A program made the translations under genes and the position numbers. Below, piece after piece: positions 1 through 8,792 of a stretch of DNA of 64,000 nt (position 1 is its first letter; every line of letters starts with the position of its first letter). The notes under the pieces were generated by a model. The model ran no database searches, was not told the DNA's origin, and saw only the letters and a program-made list of their open reading frames with translations. The DNA comes from Clostridium sp. UBA4548. Its GTDB lineage: Bacteria > Bacillota > Clostridia > Clostridiales > Clostridiaceae. The DNA is taken from contig NZ_DGLI01000021.1 in NCBI RefSeq assembly GCF_002387895.1, forward strand, positions 38,835 to 102,834. Direction: 5' to 3'.

Positions 1-48
1 TAATACATTTAATGGTGTAATTATCCACAGAATTATTATTATGTTACA

Positions 49-1353
49 CTATTTTTCATTCATTAGGTTTAACTTATCAAATATCATGAAGGCTGAGTTT
101 AAAGCTATTGCTACTAAAGTTGCAAGTCCCATTCCACCTACTTCAATTACTCCAAAGTGAAGCTTTATTCCACTTAAGCCTATGATAAGAATCACAGAAG
201 TTAACATAAGATTTCTTGATTTAGAGTAGTCCACTTTTTCCTCTATAAAGGTTCTAAGACCTGAAGTTGCGATTGTTCCGAAGAGTAGAAGGGATATCCC
301 ACCTATTACAGGGGTTGGGATAGTTCTAATTAGTGAAGCTAAGGTTCCTGAGAAACCTAGAACTATTGATAGTAGTCCTGCACCACAAATTACATATACA
401 CTATAAACCTTTGTTATAGCCATAACACCAACATTTTCACCATAAGTAGTGGTTGGTACTGAACCTAGTAATCCTGAAAGCATGGTGGATAATCCATCCC
501 CAAGTAAGGATCTATGAAGACCTGGATCAGAGGTTAAATCTTTTCCAACTACGCTACTAGTAACTGCAAGGTGTCCTATATGCTCCGCAATAACTACGAA
601 AGTTGCTGGGAATATGGTTAATATTGCAGTTAGGTCAAATTTTGCAAAAGCCATGGTTGGAGCTGCTATTAAACTTGCTTCTTTTACTGAAGTGAAGTCT
701 ATTAATCCCATGAAGTAAGCTGAGACATATCCAACTACAACTGCTATTAAAATTGGTATTATCTTAAGAAATCCTTTGAAAACTACTGAACCTAAAACTA
801 GTGTTCCAAGTGTTATCATTGAAACTATTACCCAAGTCATATTAAGCTCAGGTGAGTTTGAAAGTCCTACTGGAAAGCCAGCCATATCTGCTGCAACTGG
901 TGCAAGCTCAAGACCTATTATTGTAACAATGGCTCCCATAGCTGCTGGTGGGAAAAGCTTTTTAATCCAACCTATGCCTGTAAAACCTACAGTTATAGCT
1001 ACAGCTGAAAAAACTAAACCTGAAACTACGAAACCACCTTGTATGTGTTGGAAGCTATAGCCTTGTTGTTGAAGTAATAGTACCGGTGCTATAAAAGCAA
1101 AGCTTGAACCAAGAAATGCAGGTATCTTTCCTTTTGTGATTACTGCATAAAGTAAGGTTCCAATACCGTTAAAGAATAATACCGTTGCAGGGTCTATATT
1201 AAATAAAATTGGTACAAGTACAGAGGCACCAAACATTGCAAACAAGTGCTGTAAACTTAGTGGTATTGCTTTCTTTAGAGGCACCTTGTCTTGAACATCA
1301 ATAACAGAGTTTTCCTCTACTAATGCATTTTTTGTTGATAAACTATTTTCCAT
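49..1353 (-). CDS. pyrP: Uracil permease (NCS2 / UraA family)
   Basis: This is an inner-membrane uracil:proton symporter of 434 residues with about 12-14 hydrophobic segments. The NCS2 fingerprint is clear: EHIGH at residues 257-261 and TTTYGEN at 301-307 hold the acidic and histidine positions that bind uracil and protons in UraA. The ATG at 1351-1353 follows an AAGGGGG Shine-Dalgarno sequence. The gene is transcribed alone on the minus strand, facing away from the symporter gene at 1751. Its leader carries a PyrR-type attenuator and a second PyrR-like loop close to the ribosome binding site, so expression should fall when pyrimidine nucleotides are plentiful. The leader supports uracil rather than xanthine as substrate, because PyrR sites mark pyrimidine genes. 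Confidence 0.93.
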   Translation of the reverse strand: MENSLSTKNALVEENSVIDVQDKVPLKKAIPLSLQHLFAMFGASVLVPILFNIDPATVLFFNGIGTLLYAVITKGKIPAFLGSSFAFIAPVLLLQQQGYSFQHIQGGFVVSGLVFSAVAITVGFTGIGWIKKLFPPAAMGAIVTIIGLELAPVAADMAGFPVGLSNSPELNMTWVIVSMITLGTLVLGSVVFKGFLKIIPILIAVVVGYVSAYFMGLIDFTSVKEASLIAAPTMAFAKFDLTAILTIFPATFVVIAEHIGHLAVTSSVVGKDLTSDPGLHRSLLGDGLSTMLSGLLGSVPTTTYGENVGVMAITKVYSVYVICGAGLLSIVLGFSGTLASLIRTIPTPVIGGISLLLFGTIATSGLRTFIEEKVDYSKSRNLMLTSVILIIGLSGIKLHFGVIEVGGMGLATLVAIALNSAFMIFDKLNLMNEK

Positions 1354-1360
1354 TTTAAAT

Positions 1361-1420
1361 CCCCCTTAAAAATATTATTTGGGGGAGCGCTAGCTCCCTT
1401 TTTAGCCTCGCAGGACTAAA
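1361..1420 (-). promoter_or_regulatory. Second PyrR-like loop next to the pyrP ribosome binding site
   Basis: Positions 1417-1404 on the minus strand read AGTCCTGCGAGGCT, a perfect match to ARUCCNGNGAGGYU, inside a hairpin closed by UUUAG/CUAAA (1420-1401). Next comes a GGGAGC/GCUCCC hairpin (1398-1383). Its last C residues, 1385-1381, could instead pair with the GGGGG of the Shine-Dalgarno at 1365-1361. The element lies downstream of the transcription terminator, so it is placed to affect translation or act as a second control point. The mechanism is inference. Confidence 0.6.
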
Positions 1421-1456
1421 TTAAAAGTAACCTATTAAATCATAAGACTTAAAGAA

Positions 1457-1560
1457 ATAAAAAAGACTTCTTACAATGGTAAGAAGTCTAATATAGCACC
1501 CACTAAGGGTAATAATTCACTATATTTTTCTCCTTACAGTCTCTCTGGATCTGATTAAAG
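1457..1560 (-). promoter_or_regulatory. PyrR-type transcription attenuator of pyrP
   Basis: On the minus strand, 1551-1538 reads GATCCAGAGAGACT, close to the PyrR target consensus ARUCCNGNGAGGYU (two mismatches). Immediately after it, GUAAGGAG can pair with CUUCUUAC in the 5' arm of the terminator (arms 1489-1479 and 1474-1464, 11 bp, then a T-rich tail). The PyrR hairpin and this antiterminator share bases, the standard arrangement in which UMP-bound PyrR promotes termination. The pairings were traced by eye. Confidence 0.85.
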
Positions 1561-1570
1561 GTTTAAATAC

Positions 1571-1599
1571 ATATTAACATAAGTTACATAACACTACAA
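1571..1599 (-). promoter_or_regulatory. Probable sigma-A promoter of pyrP
   Basis: On the minus strand, TTGTAG (1599-1594) and TAATAT (1576-1571) are separated by exactly 17 bases. The start point would lie near 1564, just before the first PyrR loop, giving a leader of about 210 nucleotides. Confidence 0.5.
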
Positions 1600-1750
1600 T
1601 AGTAATTTTAAAATTAAATTAAGGGTATAAAATCCAATTTAAATGAAAGAAGGAAGTTAGAAACTTGCAAATAATCTTGAAATTAGGCATAACAATTAAC
1701 AATTATGAATATTATGTAACAACAATTAATTTTTAGGGGGATTTTATATA

Positions 1751-3097
1751 ATGTTTGCCGAATTCGTAAGCAAAGCCGCTACATTTCTTTGGGGGTATCC
1801 CTTAATTATTCTTTTATTTGGGACTCATTTATTCTTAACTTTTAGACTAAGGTTTATGCAAAAATACATTGGAAAAGCAATCAAGCTTTCTGTGACAAAG
1901 GACGACTTTGCTGAAGGAGATGTAAGTCAATTTAGTGCTCTTTGCACAGCTCTTGCAGCAACTATAGGAACAGGTAATATTGTAGGAGTTGCTACAGCAG
2001 TATCCCTAGGAGGGCCAGGGGCAGTGCTCTGGACTTGGCTTACAGGGGTTTTTGGAATTGCAACAAAGTATTCTGAAGCCCTATTATCAGTAAAGTATAG
2101 AGTTAAAACTGAAGATGGGACCATGGCTGGAGGTCCAATGTATGTAATGGAAAAAGCTATGGGTAAAAAGTGGCTAGCTGTTTTATTTGCAACCTTTACA
2201 AGTATAGCAGCCTTTGGGATAGGTTGTGCAGTTCAGGCAAACTCTATTTCCACTATGCTACAAAGTACCTTTAGCATCCCAACTTGGGTATCAGGAGCAA
2301 TGATGGCAATTCTTACAGCTATAGTTGTAATTGGAGGCATTAAGAGTATAGCAAAAGTATGTGATATTCTCGTGCCATTTATGGCTATATTCTATGTTTT
2401 AGGTTGCTTAATTATATTAGGGTTAACCTTTAGTTCTATACCTTCAAGCATAGCATTAATCTTCAAGAGTGCTTTTTCAGCTAAGGCTGTAGGTGGAGGA
2501 GCTGCTGGTGCTGGAATTATGATGGCTATGAGATATGGTATTGCAAGAGGATTATTCTCAAACGAATCAGGTCTTGGTAGTGCTCCAATAGTTGCAGCAG
2601 CTGCACAAACAAGAAATCCAGTTAAGCAAGCCCTTGTATCCTCTACAGGAACTTTCTGGGATACAGTAGTGGTTTGTGCTATGACAGGTCTTGTTATAGT
2701 AAATACAGGAGTCTGGAATCAAGGGTTAAATGGTGGAGAGTTAACAAAAGCAGCTTTTGCAATAATACCAGTAGTTGGACCAATAGTATTAACAGTAGGA
2801 CTTTTAACCTTTGTATTTTCTACTATACTTGGATGGTCTTATTATGCTGAAAAGGCTATAGAGTATTTATTCGGCAAAAAGGCAATAACTCCATATAGAA
2901 TTGTGTATGTAATTATGGTATTTGTAGGAAGTGTATTTAGTTTAGACTTGGTATGGAATTTATCAGACCTTGCAAATGGATTAATGGCAATTCCAAACCT
3001 TATATGCTTGCTTGCGTTAAGTGGAGTTATAGTTAATGAAACTAAAAAATATTTATGGGATGATAACCTTGAGGAAATAGATAAGGAACTTAATTAA
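1751..3097 (+). CDS. Sodium:alanine/glycine symporter, AgcS/AlsT family (copy 1)
   Basis: A 448-residue polytopic membrane protein of the AgcS family, which imports alanine, glycine or glutamine with Na+. Family hallmarks include GGPGAVLWTW, GGPMYVMEKAMG and RGLFSNESGLGSAP. The ATG follows AGGGGGA with 9-base spacing. It starts at the residue that aligns with the refined start of the second copy (MFAE), which supports both starts. A GC-rich hairpin terminator follows. The next gene is a near-identical paralogue, so this is a tandem duplication. Which amino acid is carried cannot be told from sequence alone. Confidence 0.92.
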   Translation: MFAEFVSKAATFLWGYPLIILLFGTHLFLTFRLRFMQKYIGKAIKLSVTKDDFAEGDVSQFSALCTALAATIGTGNIVGVATAVSLGGPGAVLWTWLTGVFGIATKYSEALLSVKYRVKTEDGTMAGGPMYVMEKAMGKKWLAVLFATFTSIAAFGIGCAVQANSISTMLQSTFSIPTWVSGAMMAILTAIVVIGGIKSIAKVCDILVPFMAIFYVLGCLIILGLTFSSIPSSIALIFKSAFSAKAVGGGAAGAGIMMAMRYGIARGLFSNESGLGSAPIVAAAAQTRNPVKQALVSSTGTFWDTVVVCAMTGLVIVNTGVWNQGLNGGELTKAAFAIIPVVGPIVLTVGLLTFVFSTILGWSYYAEKAIEYLFGKKAITPYRIVYVIMVFVGSVFSLDLVWNLSDLANGLMAIPNLICLLALSGVIVNETKKYLWDDNLEEIDKELN

Positions 3098-3116
3098 AAT
3101 TGAATCTAAAGATATG

Positions 3117-3141
3117 GGTGCTTCTAGAGGGGGCACCTTTT
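3117..3141 (+). terminator. Intrinsic terminator after symporter copy 1
   Basis: GGTGC (3117-3121) pairs with GCACC (3133-3137), extended inward by G-U pairs, and is followed by TTTTCATTTTT. Confidence 0.8.
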
Positions 3142-3630
3142 CATTTTTAATCTATAGGCAATGAAGGTTTGGTTTTGGCTTATATAAAACTATCTTAAGG
3201 CTATTAAAAGTTTAAGGACTGAATAACATAGGTCTTAGTCAAGGAATTTTATGAAATTTAAGGGGATTATAGCATAAACATACATATTTAAAATGTTAAC
3301 AAAATATGAAGAATATTATAAAGAGAAGAGAAAACAATTAAAAAGAAATTGTGTATTTTTTAACAAAATATTCATAAGTATAAAGGGTAATATTTTCAAT
3401 TCTTATAAATTTATTTACTAAAAAGAATAAGATTATTGAGGAAAATTACAAACGAGTTTAATTAGTTTAGTAACCACTCAAATAATTTAATAAATTCTTT
3501 GGTAGAGCCATAAATTGAAATAATTTTATGCTGAATTATGGGAAAAAACATGAATTGAAAGGGAAAAGTAGAATCAATTAATCAGTGTCGAAATATGGCG
3601 AAAAATAATATTGAGAGAATTTTCACAATT
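3142..3630. other. AT-rich intergenic stretch between the two symporter genes
   Basis: There is no open frame with a convincing ribosome binding site on either strand. Apart from the terminator at its left end and the promoter at its right end, I see no repeat or structured RNA. Confidence 0.6.
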
Positions 3631-3659
3631 GTTAAATATGTTTAAAAATTTGATATAAT
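3631..3659 (+). promoter_or_regulatory. Probable promoter of symporter copy 2
   Basis: TATAAT at 3654-3659 is preceded 17 bases upstream by GTTAAA (3631-3636), with TTGTTA overlapping at 3629. The -10 is perfect and the -35 is weak. Transcription would start near 3666, downstream of the ATG at 3660, so that ATG cannot be used. Confidence 0.6.
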
Positions 3660-3692
3660 ATGTTTACAATTAATAATAAGGGGGAAGTAATT

Positions 3693-5102
3693 ATGTTTGC
3701 TGAATCTATTAGTAAAGCTGCATCATTTATTTGGGGTTATCCATTAATTATTCTTTTATTTGGAACGCATTTATTTTTAACATTTAGGCTAAGATTCATT
3801 CAACGATATATAGGAAAGGCTATAAAACTTTCTGTAACAAAGGATGACTTTGCTGAGGGCGATGTAAGTCAGTTTAGTGCTCTTTGTACAGCGCTTGCAG
3901 CCACCATAGGAACAGGTAATATAGTAGGTGTTGCAACAGCAATATCTTTAGGTGGTCCAGGAGCGGTGCTTTGGACTTGGCTTACAGGGGTATTTGGTAT
4001 TTCTACAAAGTACGCAGAAGCACTTTTATCAGTTAAATATAGAGTTAAGACAGAGGACGGTACCATGGCTGGAGGACCAATGTATGTTATGGAAAGAGCC
4101 ATGGGTAAGAAGTGGTTAGGTATTTTGTTCGCAACTTTCACAAGTTTAGCTGCTTTAGGGATTGGTTCAGCTGTACAAGCTAACTCCATATCTACAATGT
4201 TAGCTAGCACCTTCAGCATACCAACTTGGATATCAGGGATAGTAATGGCTATTCTTACTGCTGTAGTTGTAATAGGAGGTATTAAGAGTATAGCAAGAGT
4301 TTGTGATATTCTTGTACCATTTATGGCATTATTTTATGTAACTGGATGTTTAATCATATTAGGATTAACTTTTAGTTCTATACCAGCTAGTTTAGCTTTA
4401 ATAGTTAAGAGTGCATTTTCAGCTAAGGCTGTAGGGGGTGGACTTGCTGGTGCTGGTATTATGGCAGCTATGAGATATGGTATTGCAAGAGGTTTGTTCT
4501 CTAACGAATCAGGTCTTGGTAGTGCACCAATTGTTGCAGCAGCAGCTCAAAGTAGAAACCCTGTAAAGCAAGCCTTAGTATCTGCTACAGGAACTTTTTG
4601 GGACACAGTAGTGGTTTGTGCAATGACTGGTCTCGTACTTGTTAATACAGGAGTTTGGAATCAAGGTCTTGCAGGGGGAGAACTTACAAAGGCTGCCTTT
4701 GCAATGATACCTGTTGTGGGGCCAATAGTATTAACAGTTGGACTTTTAACCTTTGTATTCTCAACTATACTTGGATGGTCATATTATGCTGAAAAGGCAG
4801 TAGAGTATTTATTTGGCAAGAAAGCCATAACTCCATATAGAGTATTGTATGTAGGTATGGTATTTGTAGGAAGTGTATTTAGTTTAGATTTGATATGGAA
4901 TATGTCAGATTTAGCAAATGGACTAATGGCAATTCCAAACCTGATTTCTCTAATTGCATTAAGTGGTGTTATAGTTAGTGAAACTAAAAAATACCTATGG
5001 GATGACAATCTAGAAGCAATTGATTACGAGCTTAATCCAGAGGCAAAAGAAAAAAATGCTAAAAACAAGAATAGAAATAAAAACTTAAACGCAAATATGT
5101 AA
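3693..5102 (+). CDS. Sodium:alanine/glycine symporter, AgcS/AlsT family (copy 2)
   Basis: A 469-residue AgcS-family Na+/amino-acid symporter, nearly identical to the gene at 1751 through the whole membrane domain (GGPGAVLWTW, GGPMYVMERAMG, RGLFSNESGLGSAP). An in-frame ATG exists at 3660, but the AAGGGGGAA ribosome binding site sits just before 3693 and the promoter -10 overlaps 3654-3659, so 3693 is the start. The tail differs from copy 1 by about 20 extra residues rich in Lys and Asn (KNAKNKNRNKNLNANM). Each copy has its own promoter region and terminator, so they can be regulated separately. Confidence 0.92.
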   Translation: MFAESISKAASFIWGYPLIILLFGTHLFLTFRLRFIQRYIGKAIKLSVTKDDFAEGDVSQFSALCTALAATIGTGNIVGVATAISLGGPGAVLWTWLTGVFGISTKYAEALLSVKYRVKTEDGTMAGGPMYVMERAMGKKWLGILFATFTSLAALGIGSAVQANSISTMLASTFSIPTWISGIVMAILTAVVVIGGIKSIARVCDILVPFMALFYVTGCLIILGLTFSSIPASLALIVKSAFSAKAVGGGLAGAGIMAAMRYGIARGLFSNESGLGSAPIVAAAAQSRNPVKQALVSATGTFWDTVVVCAMTGLVLVNTGVWNQGLAGGELTKAAFAMIPVVGPIVLTVGLLTFVFSTILGWSYYAEKAVEYLFGKKAITPYRVLYVGMVFVGSVFSLDLIWNMSDLANGLMAIPNLISLIALSGVIVSETKKYLWDDNLEAIDYELNPEAKEKNAKNKNRNKNLNANM

Positions 5103-5172
5103 TATCACTTTTGTTATTAAATCGACCCTCATTTAGTAAGCTTATTGTTTCAAATAAGTATGCTTTAAATGT

Positions 5173-5206
5173 AAAAGGAGCCAAGGCTAAGCTTGAGGCT
5201 CCTTTT
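5173..5206. terminator. Bidirectional terminator
   Basis: AAAAGGAGCC (5173-5182) pairs with GGCTCCTTTT (5197-5206). T-runs follow on the plus strand and, read the other way, on the minus strand, where the hairpin overlaps the end of the small gene at 5187-5330. Confidence 0.88.
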
Positions 5207-5330
5207 TTATGCTTTTATATTTTGATTTGTTTTTTTCAGAGGGGTCAATATAGTCATAATCTCCTTGAGGAGTTTTCTTAAGTCCTAAGCTGGCCATTTG
5301 TTTTCTAGTTACTGCATGTTTATTACCCAT
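5187..5330 (-). CDS. Small basic protein of unknown function (47 aa)
   Basis: This short reading frame encodes 47 residues, starting MGNKHAVTRKQMASLGLKK and ending in a Lys-rich tail. The ATG at 5328-5330 has a well-spaced AGAAGGGAG ribosome binding site, which is the main reason to believe it. The protein is strongly basic, with no membrane segment and no cysteine pair. A TPQGDYDYIDPSE stretch in the middle gives it more ordered composition than random AT-rich translation. The stop codon lies inside the shared terminator hairpin. I do not recognise a family. It could be a small nucleic-acid-binding or spore protein, but nothing shown here proves that. Confidence 0.6.
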   Translation of the reverse strand: MGNKHAVTRKQMASLGLKKTPQGDYDYIDPSEKNKSKYKSIKKEPQA

Positions 5331-5485
5331 ATTAACAACTCCCTTCTAATTTAGAATGAGCATTAATTAGATTTTCATACCAAGAATTAAATGGATAGAG
5401 ATATAATGTTAAAAATTACTACTAATATACCTTAAGGAAGTTAGCACATAATAACTAGGTACTAAATGCTTATAAGGAGGACTTT

Positions 5486-6691
5486 ATGTGTAAGGAAGCC
5501 AAAATATTACTTTTCATGAGTGCATTATTTACCTTTGCAGCAGGATTATCAGGAATTTTTGTAAATATATTTTTCTGGAAGCAAACCAATAGTTTTATTG
5601 TAATAGTAATTTATAACATGATACATTACATCACCACTCCTATTACTTTTATGATTGGTGGAATAATTGCAAAAAAGAAAAATGGTATATGGTCTTTAAG
5701 ATTAGGATTAATTTTATATGCTATTTTTTATAGTTTAATATTAACTTTAGGAAACAGAGGTGGAATATACATTTATATACTAGGAATGGTATATGGCTTT
5801 GCAGTTGGATTTTATTGGTTAGCCTTCAATACTTTAAGCTTTGACTTTACTTGTGTTACCAATAGAGATACCTTTAATGGGTTTAATGGTAGCTGTGCAG
5901 GTGTAGCAGCAGCTATTGCACCAATTACTTCTGGATATATAATAACTAGATTTAGTGGAAATAAGGGGTATAGTATAGTTTTTACAATTACTCTATCAAT
6001 TTTTATAGTTTTGCTAATTATCAGCTTGTTCCTAAAATGCAACAATTACGGAAGCAAAGTAAACTTTAAAAAAGTTTTTTCGAAGAATTGCAGTGATTGG
6101 AGTATTATTAGAAAGTCTACTACCCTATGGGGGTTTAGAGATGTGATAATTGGTTTCTTAGTAAATATTCTAATAATAGAAACCACAGGGAGTGAATTAT
6201 CCTTAGGAAAATTAACCTTTATTGGAGCATTAGCATCTTCAGGAGCTTATGTATTAGTTCAAAAGATTATAAAACCACCTAGAAGGCGATTAGCTATATA
6301 TGTTGGAACTATAGGATCCTTTTTAGCTGTGACCACAATAGTATATAAGATAAGTTATGCAACCCTACTTATATTTATGGTAGTGGATTCTTTCCTTTTA
6401 CCATTTTTCCTAATACAGCTATCTTCATCAAGTTTTAATGTGATAAATAAAATTCATGAAGAAGATTTAAGAATAGAATATATGATTAATAAGGATATAG
6501 TATTAAATGGAGGTAGAATTATTAGCTCAATAATATTGCTTTTAGTTCTTTCTCTATTTAGAGGCGCTTTTGTCATAAGAGGATACTTACTATTAATAGG
6601 AGCAATCCCTATATTATCAGGATACTTCTTAAGAAAATTAAGTAAGGTATTAGATGGAGAGGAGCTTCCAAAGTGTAAAGTAAAAAGTTGA
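5486..6691 (+). CDS. MFS-type transporter
   Basis: A 401-residue membrane protein with about 12 hydrophobic segments in two halves separated by a basic central loop (near KCNNYGSKVNFKKVFSKNC), the layout of the major facilitator superfamily. The start ATG follows AAGGAGG with ideal spacing. There is no substrate-specific motif I can read and no neighbour in the same direction to suggest a substrate. A strong hairpin terminator follows directly. The family assignment is fairly safe; the substrate is unknown. Confidence 0.75.
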   Translation: MCKEAKILLFMSALFTFAAGLSGIFVNIFFWKQTNSFIVIVIYNMIHYITTPITFMIGGIIAKKKNGIWSLRLGLILYAIFYSLILTLGNRGGIYIYILGMVYGFAVGFYWLAFNTLSFDFTCVTNRDTFNGFNGSCAGVAAAIAPITSGYIITRFSGNKGYSIVFTITLSIFIVLLIISLFLKCNNYGSKVNFKKVFSKNCSDWSIIRKSTTLWGFRDVIIGFLVNILIIETTGSELSLGKLTFIGALASSGAYVLVQKIIKPPRRRLAIYVGTIGSFLAVTTIVYKISYATLLIFMVVDSFLLPFFLIQLSSSSFNVINKIHEEDLRIEYMINKDIVLNGGRIISSIILLLVLSLFRGAFVIRGYLLLIGAIPILSGYFLRKLSKVLDGEELPKCKVKS

Positions 6692-6710
6692 AAAAATAAG
6701 TTAAAATAAA

Positions 6711-6751
6711 GAATAAGCCTGTAGGCACAAATGCTTGCAGGCTTATTCTTT
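6711..6751. terminator. Terminator between MFS gene and small membrane gene
   Basis: GAATAAGCCTG (6711-6721) pairs with CAGGCTTATTC (6738-6748), followed by TTTTT. Read on the minus strand it is also followed by a T-rich run, so it can serve both converging genes. Confidence 0.85.
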
Positions 6752-6863
6752 TTAGTGCTTAAAAAGTTCCTTGCTCCGCTGATATAAGTTAAGAGAAGCT
6801 CTTAATATGCTATGAATATGATTATCCATAGCGTACCAATTTTATTGGAGCTTACATATTAAA

Positions 6864-7061
6864 TTAGTCGTTTTGCATTAAATCTATAGCACCTAATACT
6901 ACGTGAGCTAATCCAAAACCAAGTAGGGCAGTTTCAGCCATAGGTACAAGGGTATTTTTATTCATTTTCATAGATCTCATATCTTTTGCTCTTAGAGCAG
7001 CAGCGCCGGCAGTAACAACTGTTCCAACAACTGTAGGAATTACTCCATCTTTTATTCTCAT
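6864..7061 (-). CDS. Small membrane protein of unknown function (65 aa)
   Basis: This encodes a 65-residue protein with two hydrophobic stretches: one near the N-terminus (VIPTVVGTVVTAGAAAL) and one near the C-terminus (ALLGFGLAHVVLGAIDLM). A short basic linker (KDMRSMKMNKN) joins them, which suggests a membrane hairpin. A GTG at 7070 is in frame, but the AGAGGTG ribosome binding site lies over it, so the ATG at 7061 is preferred. It has no partner gene and is transcribed toward the MFS terminator. I do not recognise the family. Confidence 0.62.
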   Translation of the reverse strand: MRIKDGVIPTVVGTVVTAGAAALRAKDMRSMKMNKNTLVPMAETALLGFGLAHVVLGAIDLMQND

Positions 7062-7182
7062 TGAAATCACCTCTTTAATTTTATTGTGATTATAGTATTA
7101 TCTTCGAGAGAAATTTTTATTGAAAATTTTATTTCCAACATTAACATTTTATACCTTGAATTATAAAAGTATGGAGGATGGC

Positions 7183-7211
7183 TTTAAATTTTATGGAAAA
7201 TAATGTATAAT
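7183..7211 (+). promoter_or_regulatory. Possible promoter of modA
   Basis: TTTAAA (7183-7188) lies 17 bases before TATAAT (7206-7211). The -10 is perfect and the -35 matches four of six consensus bases. No molybdate-responsive operator was recognised. Confidence 0.5.
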
Positions 7212-7242
7212 ATTACTAAATTTATAAGTTTGTGGAGGGGTT

Positions 7243-8022
7243 ATGAAAAAGATAGTTTGGACTATAGGATTAATAGTTATTTCAGCTTTTTTATTTGGAT
7301 GTAGTGCAAGGTCAGTTAGTGGACAACCCACAAAAAAACTCACCATATCAGCTGCTGCAAGTTTAAAGGAGCCTATGGAGGAGTTAAAGTTAATTTTTGA
7401 AAAAGAAAATAGAGCTAATATAGCCTTTAATTTTGGAGGTTCTGGAACTTTGCAAAAGCAAATAGAGCAAGGAGCTCCAGTAGACATATTTATATCTGCA
7501 GGAGAACAGCAGTTTAAGGCTCTTGAGGATAAGGAAAGAATTCATGAAAATAGCAAAGTAGAGCTTTTAGAAAATCAACTAGTTTTTATAGTAAATAATG
7601 AATATAAAGATAATATAAATTCAATAGAAAACATTAAGAATATTGATGGAAAGATAAGTTTAGGAGAAGTAAATTCTGTACCTGTAGGTCAGTATGGAGA
7701 AAAAGCATTAACTTATTACAATATTTTAGACAAGTTTAAGGGAAATATAGTTTATGCCAAAGATGTTAAACAGGTTTTAAGTTATGTTGAAAGTGGGGAA
7801 GTAGTTGGAGGAATAGTATATAAATCAGATGCTTTGAATCTGAAGGAATCCTCTGTTATTACTGTATTTAAAGAAGAGGCTTGTGGTAAAATCACCTATC
7901 CAGCAGGAATTATTGAAAGTTCAAATAATAAAGATTTAGGGAAAAGTTTTATGGAGTTTCTAAAGTCCAGTGAGGCTATAGAAATATTTAAAAAGTATGG
8001 ATTTAAAGTACCAGGGGAATAA
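7243..8022 (+). CDS. modA: Molybdate ABC transporter, substrate-binding lipoprotein
   Basis: A 259-residue extracytoplasmic binding protein that captures molybdate (or tungstate) for ABC import. The N-terminus is a lipoprotein signal with lipobox LFGC and lipidated Cys20. ModA-type motifs follow: ISAAASLKEPMEEL, FNFGGSGTLQKQIEQGAPVD and VPVGQYGEKAL. The ATG follows GGAGGGG. modB begins 86 bases downstream, consistent with one transcript. No modC follows. Molybdate and tungstate binding cannot be separated by reading. Confidence 0.9.
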   Translation: MKKIVWTIGLIVISAFLFGCSARSVSGQPTKKLTISAAASLKEPMEELKLIFEKENRANIAFNFGGSGTLQKQIEQGAPVDIFISAGEQQFKALEDKERIHENSKVELLENQLVFIVNNEYKDNINSIENIKNIDGKISLGEVNSVPVGQYGEKALTYYNILDKFKGNIVYAKDVKQVLSYVESGEVVGGIVYKSDALNLKESSVITVFKEEACGKITYPAGIIESSNNKDLGKSFMEFLKSSEAIEIFKKYGFKVPGE

Positions 8023-8108
8023 CTTATACACCTTATAAGGTTTACTCTTGTCATTGTAAAGCAAAAGGAAAGCTAGTAATTTTCAGTGAAAGAAAGAAGG
8101 TAGAAGTT

Positions 8109-8792
8109 ATGATACTAAGTCCAATAATAATTTCTTTAAAGGTAGCTTTAACTTCAACCTTTATTGTCTTAATATTGGGTATTATTTTAGCTAGAATATT
8201 TAGTTTTAAGAATTTTAAAGGAAAGTCAATCTGTGAGACTATAATTTTAATGCCTATGAGCCTTCCTCCAACTGTAGTAGGCTATGGGTTACTACTTATT
8301 TTAGGCAAGAGAGGGTTTATAGGTAAAATTATTGAGAATATATTTGGAACAACACTAATTTTTACTTGGGAAGCTGCGGCTATAGGGGCAGTTATTGTAG
8401 CCTTGCCTCTAATGTATCAGAATGTGAAAGCAGCTTTTTTGAAAGTTGATAAAAGTTATATAGATAGCGCTAAAAACTTAGGAGCCAGTGATAGAGTAAT
8501 TTTTTTTAGAATAATATTGCCTCTTTCCTTACAGGGTATTGTTAGTGGAACTATATTAACTTTTACTAGAGCTTTAGGGGAGTTTGGAGCTACTTTGATG
8601 GTAGCTGGAAATATTCCTGGAAAAACTCAAACCATACCAATTGCTATTTATTTTGCGGTAGAAGGAGGAAACAACAAAGTAGCAAATATTCTTATGGCTA
8701 TAGTTGTAGTATTTAGCTTTATTATAGTTTTTTTATTAAATAAACACATGAGTGTAAAAGTTAAAAAATCCTGTAAATATAAAATTGAATAA
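8109..8792 (+). CDS. modB: Molybdate ABC transporter permease
   Basis: A 227-residue permease with about five or six membrane segments. It carries the cytoplasmic EAA loop (DSAKNLGASDRVIFFRIILP) that docks with the ATPase, and the ModB-like MPMSLPPTVVGYGLLL motif. Length is normal for ModB alone; there is no fused ATPase domain. Start ATG with an AGAAGG-type site. It pairs with modA just upstream. The ATPase ModC that should follow is absent: the 200 bases downstream hold no reading frame with a Walker motif. The permease must use an ATPase encoded elsewhere, or the system is incomplete. Confidence 0.9.
   Translation: MILSPIIISLKVALTSTFIVLILGIILARIFSFKNFKGKSICETIILMPMSLPPTVVGYGLLLILGKRGFIGKIIENIFGTTLIFTWEAAAIGAVIVALPLMYQNVKAAFLKVDKSYIDSAKNLGASDRVIFFRIILPLSLQGIVSGTILTFTRALGEFGATLMVAGNIPGKTQTIPIAIYFAVEGGNNKVANILMAIVVVFSFIIVFLLNKHMSVKVKKSCKYKIE

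Noticed and set aside
776..1060. Plus-strand frame antisense to pyrP, and similar long antisense frames inside kbl, livM and kamD
   Set aside because: They lie wholly inside well-recognised genes on the other strand and lack ribosome binding sites and family motifs.
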